Origin: BM003 sp963783695
GTDB lineage: Bacteria > Pseudomonadota > Gammaproteobacteria > Steroidobacterales > BM003
Assembly: GCA_963783695.1 (NCBI GenBank)
Contig: CAWAOM010000001.1
Coordinates: forward strand, 930,001-994,000
DNA: 64,000 nt
Reading direction: 5' to 3'
The notes under the pieces were generated by a model. The model was given only the letters and a program-made list of their open reading frames with translations, did no database searches and was not told where the DNA came from. Both the position numbers and the translations under genes were made by a program. This document shows, piece by piece, positions 61,314 through 64,000 of the stretch (position 1 is its first letter; the number at the start of each line of letters is the position of its first letter).

Positions 61314-62573
61314 TCAGCCCTGCACCAGAAATAGCGACAAAGCGGGCCAGAATGTGATGATGACTACAGCGAGCAAGAGTATCAGCAGAAACGGTAACGT
61401 CGCCAGATACACCGACGTGATCGATCGATTGAAACGGAAGCTGGCAATAAACAGGTTAAGACCCACCGGGGGCGTGAGATAACCGAGCTGCATCGCCGAA
61501 AGAAAGACGATGCCAAGGTGCACCGGATCCACCCCGAAACTGGCGGCGACCGGTAGTATCAGCGGCACCACCAGAACGAGCGCCGAAAAAATGTCCAGAA
61601 TCGCACCGAGTGCGAGCAGGAACAGAAGCAAGGAAATAAGGAAGGTGGTTTGCGAGTCGACATGAGTCTGGGTCAATGCGAGCAACTTGTCCGGCACACC
61701 AGCGAAAATCATGTAGTTTGTCGAAGCCAGAGACACACCAAGAATGATCAGGATGCCGCCGACCAGCACCATGGCTTCACGCATGATGCGCGGAAGGCTG
61801 CGCAACGGCACCTCACGCAGCACGATTACATCGATAAATATGACATAGAATGCGGTCACGGCGGCAGCTTCGGAAACAGCAAAAAACCCGCTGTAGATGC
61901 CACCAAGCACGACAATCGGAAGCGGTAACTCCCAACGTGCGGCCCACAGTGCGCGGCCGACCTCCGCGGCAGAAAACTGATCGAACGGCACTCGTATCGA
62001 GCGATTCCGCCACAGGCTCCAGCCTGCAAGCATCGCGAGCATAAGAATTCCGGGGAGCAGTCCCGCGCGAAACAACTGATCGATTGAAATCTCAGCCACG
62101 ACGCCGTACAAAATCAACGGTAAGGACGGCGCGAAAAGCAGGCCGAGACTGCCTGAAGACGTTACCAGGCCAAGATTGAAATTGTCCGGATATCCGGCTT
62201 GTTTCAGCGCCGGATAGAGCAAAGCCCCCAGCGCAATAATGGTCACGCCGGACGCGCCGGTAAATGCGGTAAACAACGCACAGGCCACCAGCGAGATCAT
62301 CGCAAGGCCGCCCGGCATCCAGCCGAGCATCGCTTCCGACAAGTGCACAAGCCGACGCGGCGCACCGCTTTCGCTGAGCAGGTAGCCGGCAAACGTGAAC
62401 ATCGGTATCGCCATCAGGAGTGGCAGGTCGGTCAGACCGAAAACACTTATGGCCACGATCGAAAGCGGATCGCCCTGCTGGTGAAAACCGTTCAATGCAC
62501 TTGCGCCGATAACAGCAAACAATGGCGCACCGAGCAGCGCCAGCAGTATCAGCAAGGCAGCGGCGATAATCAC
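61314..62573 (-). CDS. TRAP transporter large permease, DctM-type
   Basis: 419 residues from GTG at 62571-62573, overlapping the stop of the small permease (GTGA). About 12 membrane helices with the family signature FGLTDLPLLMAIPMFTFAGY and FTAFTGASGVTIIALGALLY. Translocation subunit. Confidence 0.92.
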   Translation of the reverse strand: MIIAAALLILLALLGAPLFAVIGASALNGFHQQGDPLSIVAISVFGLTDLPLLMAIPMFTFAGYLLSESGAPRRLVHLSEAMLGWMPGGLAMISLVACALFTAFTGASGVTIIALGALLYPALKQAGYPDNFNLGLVTSSGSLGLLFAPSLPLILYGVVAEISIDQLFRAGLLPGILMLAMLAGWSLWRNRSIRVPFDQFSAAEVGRALWAARWELPLPIVVLGGIYSGFFAVSEAAAVTAFYVIFIDVIVLREVPLRSLPRIMREAMVLVGGILIILGVSLASTNYMIFAGVPDKLLALTQTHVDSQTTFLISLLLFLLALGAILDIFSALVLVVPLILPVAASFGVDPVHLGIVFLSAMQLGYLTPPVGLNLFIASFRFNRSITSVYLATLPFLLILLLAVVIITFWPALSLFLVQG

Positions 62574-63082
62574 TGCGCCGAACCGCCGCCGAAAAGTGCC
62601 AGCACTTCGCGAATCATCAACACAAAATAGCGATAGGCGATAAGCGCAAACCCGCCGGGCACCACTGACTGGAAGTACCACGCCGGGAGACCGAGAAATT
62701 CATCTCCAATCTCACGCGACGCCGAAAGCAATTCGAGCCCGTACCACGCAATGACCAGGCAAACTGCGATGGTAAACAGATGCAGTACGATCCTTACCAG
62801 TCGCTGCAGCGGCACGGGCAGCAGGCGGGCAAGCACGTCGATATTGATCTGCTTGCCGTCACGACTGGCGGCAAGCGCACCGAACATGGCTATCCATAGC
62901 ACCATCTGGTCAAGGACGCTGTCGGCCCACAACCAGCTCGTCTCCAGGACGTTGCGCAGAAATATCTGGGCCGTGGCGAGAAAGATCATTCCGCCGAGCA
63001 ACGCCACCAGAATGAACGTCTCCAGGTGGCGACCTATGCGGTCGAGCCGTTGCAGCAAAGTACGATGAGCCGGCTCCGCCAC
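62570..63082 (-). CDS. TRAP transporter small permease, DctQ-type
   Basis: 170 residues with four helices and the family block NVLETSWLWADSVLDQMVLW. Overlaps the large permease by four bases and lies three bases after dctP. Confidence 0.9.
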   Translation of the reverse strand: MAEPAHRTLLQRLDRIGRHLETFILVALLGGMIFLATAQIFLRNVLETSWLWADSVLDQMVLWIAMFGALAASRDGKQINIDVLARLLPVPLQRLVRIVLHLFTIAVCLVIAWYGLELLSASREIGDEFLGLPAWYFQSVVPGGFALIAYRYFVLMIREVLALFGGGSAQ

Positions 63083-63085
63083 GAA

Positions 63086-64000
63086 CTACTGCGCTCGCGC
63101 CTGACGCGCGCCCGCGCGGTATTCCTCGACATACTTCAGCATCCTGTCCAGCATCTCTACCGAGTACATGCCTTCTTTCGCGAGGTCCCGATTGGTTTTT
63201 GCTATATCGGCACGCCACTTTGCAATTTCACCCGCGGCCGGCTCGACGAATTCGAGACCGGAGGACCGCAACGCGGTCTTTGCCTTCACGTTGTCCGCTC
63301 GATTCTGAACATTGAAGTTCGCGTAGACGCTGCCGAGAACCTCACGCACGACCTCCTGGTCGGCTGGCTGAAGGCGGTCGAAGTAGCGCTTCTCGATCAC
63401 CATATAACCAATCGTGTAGAGCACCGGGAAATCAGTCACGTATTTCACTTTCGTGTGCCATTGCAACACGACCGCACCCACCGGCGGCGTCGCCACGATG
63501 TCGAGGAGACCGGTTTGCAGCCCGGTCAACACGTCGGTCAGCGGCAGTGGTACCGGCGCAAGACCGAGACTCTTCATGGTTGCGGCCAGGACCGGGTCGC
63601 CGTCCGGTATCCACACTTTCTGCCCCTTCAGATTGGCAAGCGTTGTCACCGGTTTGTTGGACATGATCAGAGCGAATCCGCCACCGGCAAGTCCAAAACT
63701 GACCATGCCCGCCTCTTCCATTCCCTTGATCAGGTCGCTGTCCATCCTCTGCCGGACATAGTCGACTTCTTCGAGGTCATTGAATACCAATGGCAACGTG
63801 TAGATCTGAATATCGTCATAAATGTTGGTGAGACTGCTAGGCGTGAAAACACTGCCATGCAACTGCCCGGTCCGCATCTTGAGCAGTACCTGGCGGTCGG
63901 TGCCCATGACGCCGCCGCCATAGAACTTCAACTGCACCCGCCCCTCCGTGCGTTCCTTTATCTCGGCGGCCCCCGCGCGCATCTCCTTCATCCAGACCGT
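63086..64000 (-). CDS. TRAP transporter solute-binding protein, DctP-type (5' end cut)
   Basis: At least 304 residues; the coding frame continues past the window end, so the signal peptide and first part are missing. Visible: ERTEGRVQLKFYGGGVMGTD, LKGQKVWIPDGDPVLAATMK, YFDRLQPADQEVVREVLGSV. Periplasmic binding protein of the TRAP system; ligand unknown, though carboxylates are common. Confidence 0.92.
   Translation of the reverse strand, partial: TVWMKEMRAGAAEIKERTEGRVQLKFYGGGVMGTDRQVLLKMRTGQLHGSVFTPSSLTNIYDDIQIYTLPLVFNDLEEVDYVRQRMDSDLIKGMEEAGMVSFGLAGGGFALIMSNKPVTTLANLKGQKVWIPDGDPVLAATMKSLGLAPVPLPLTDVLTGLQTGLLDIVATPPVGAVVLQWHTKVKYVTDFPVLYTIGYMVIEKRYFDRLQPADQEVVREVLGSVYANFNVQNRADNVKAKTALRSSGLEFVEPAAGEIAKWRADIAKTNRDLAKEGMYSVEMLDRMLKYVEEYRAGARQARAQ

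Noticed and set aside
1..64000. Prophage, rRNA operon or toxin-antitoxin pair
   Set aside because: No integrase, capsid, rRNA or recognisable toxin/antitoxin pattern was found in either strand.

Overview
The window reads as one contig from a gammaproteobacterium, probably free-living, aerobic and GC-rich. The basis is synteny and gene type: dnaX next to the SRP RNA gene; dapA-gcvR-bcp-phoH-M48 protease-mlaA; a complete Mla lipid-transport set; an Rrf2-controlled suf operon; putA, sdaA and kbl-tdh for amino-acid catabolism. No rRNA, phage or CRISPR array is visible, and genus cannot be assigned from this sequence alone.

Layout. 1-1.4 kb: 5' part of dnaX and the SRP RNA gene, both minus. 1.6-9 kb: exported and membrane proteins (DUF885 lipoprotein, EreA/ChaN-like exported protein, small amphipathic lipoprotein, DUF2721 protein, triple RidA-domain protein, beta-helix protein). 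9-31 kb: an accessory stretch. It holds a PD40/TPR lipoprotein, three unrelated HTH+TPR regulator-like genes each divergent from an exported protein, a segmental duplication, a 13-bp tandem repeat, two IS3-type orfA remnants around an unknown 241-residue protein, several broken genes (FadL-type porin, alpha/beta hydrolase, small membrane protein, receiver domain), and a tRNA-Ser gene followed by an array of tRNA-Ser-like repeats each with its own terminator. A fifth repeat copy lies near 17 kb.

31-64 kb: dense core genome. dapA and an NTF2-like lipoprotein diverge from gcvR-bcp-phoH-bepA-like-mlaA. mlaA converges on mlaFEDCB, so outer-membrane lipid retrieval is encoded from both sides of one gap. 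An IscR-type palindrome precedes an Rrf2 regulator and sufBCDS-sufU-sufT-Rieske protein, a full Fe-S assembly operon. Then come DUF5329, an exported EEP-family hydrolase, sixA-like, sdaA, putA, a Nudix hydrolase, hslR, kbl-tdh, sppA, a soluble sugar dehydrogenase, and a TRAP transporter cut by the window end.

The most unusual structures are the tRNA-Ser-derived repeat array (30.57-31.38 kb), the recurrent pairing of TPR regulators with exported proteins, and the number of frameshifted genes confined to the 9-31 kb stretch.
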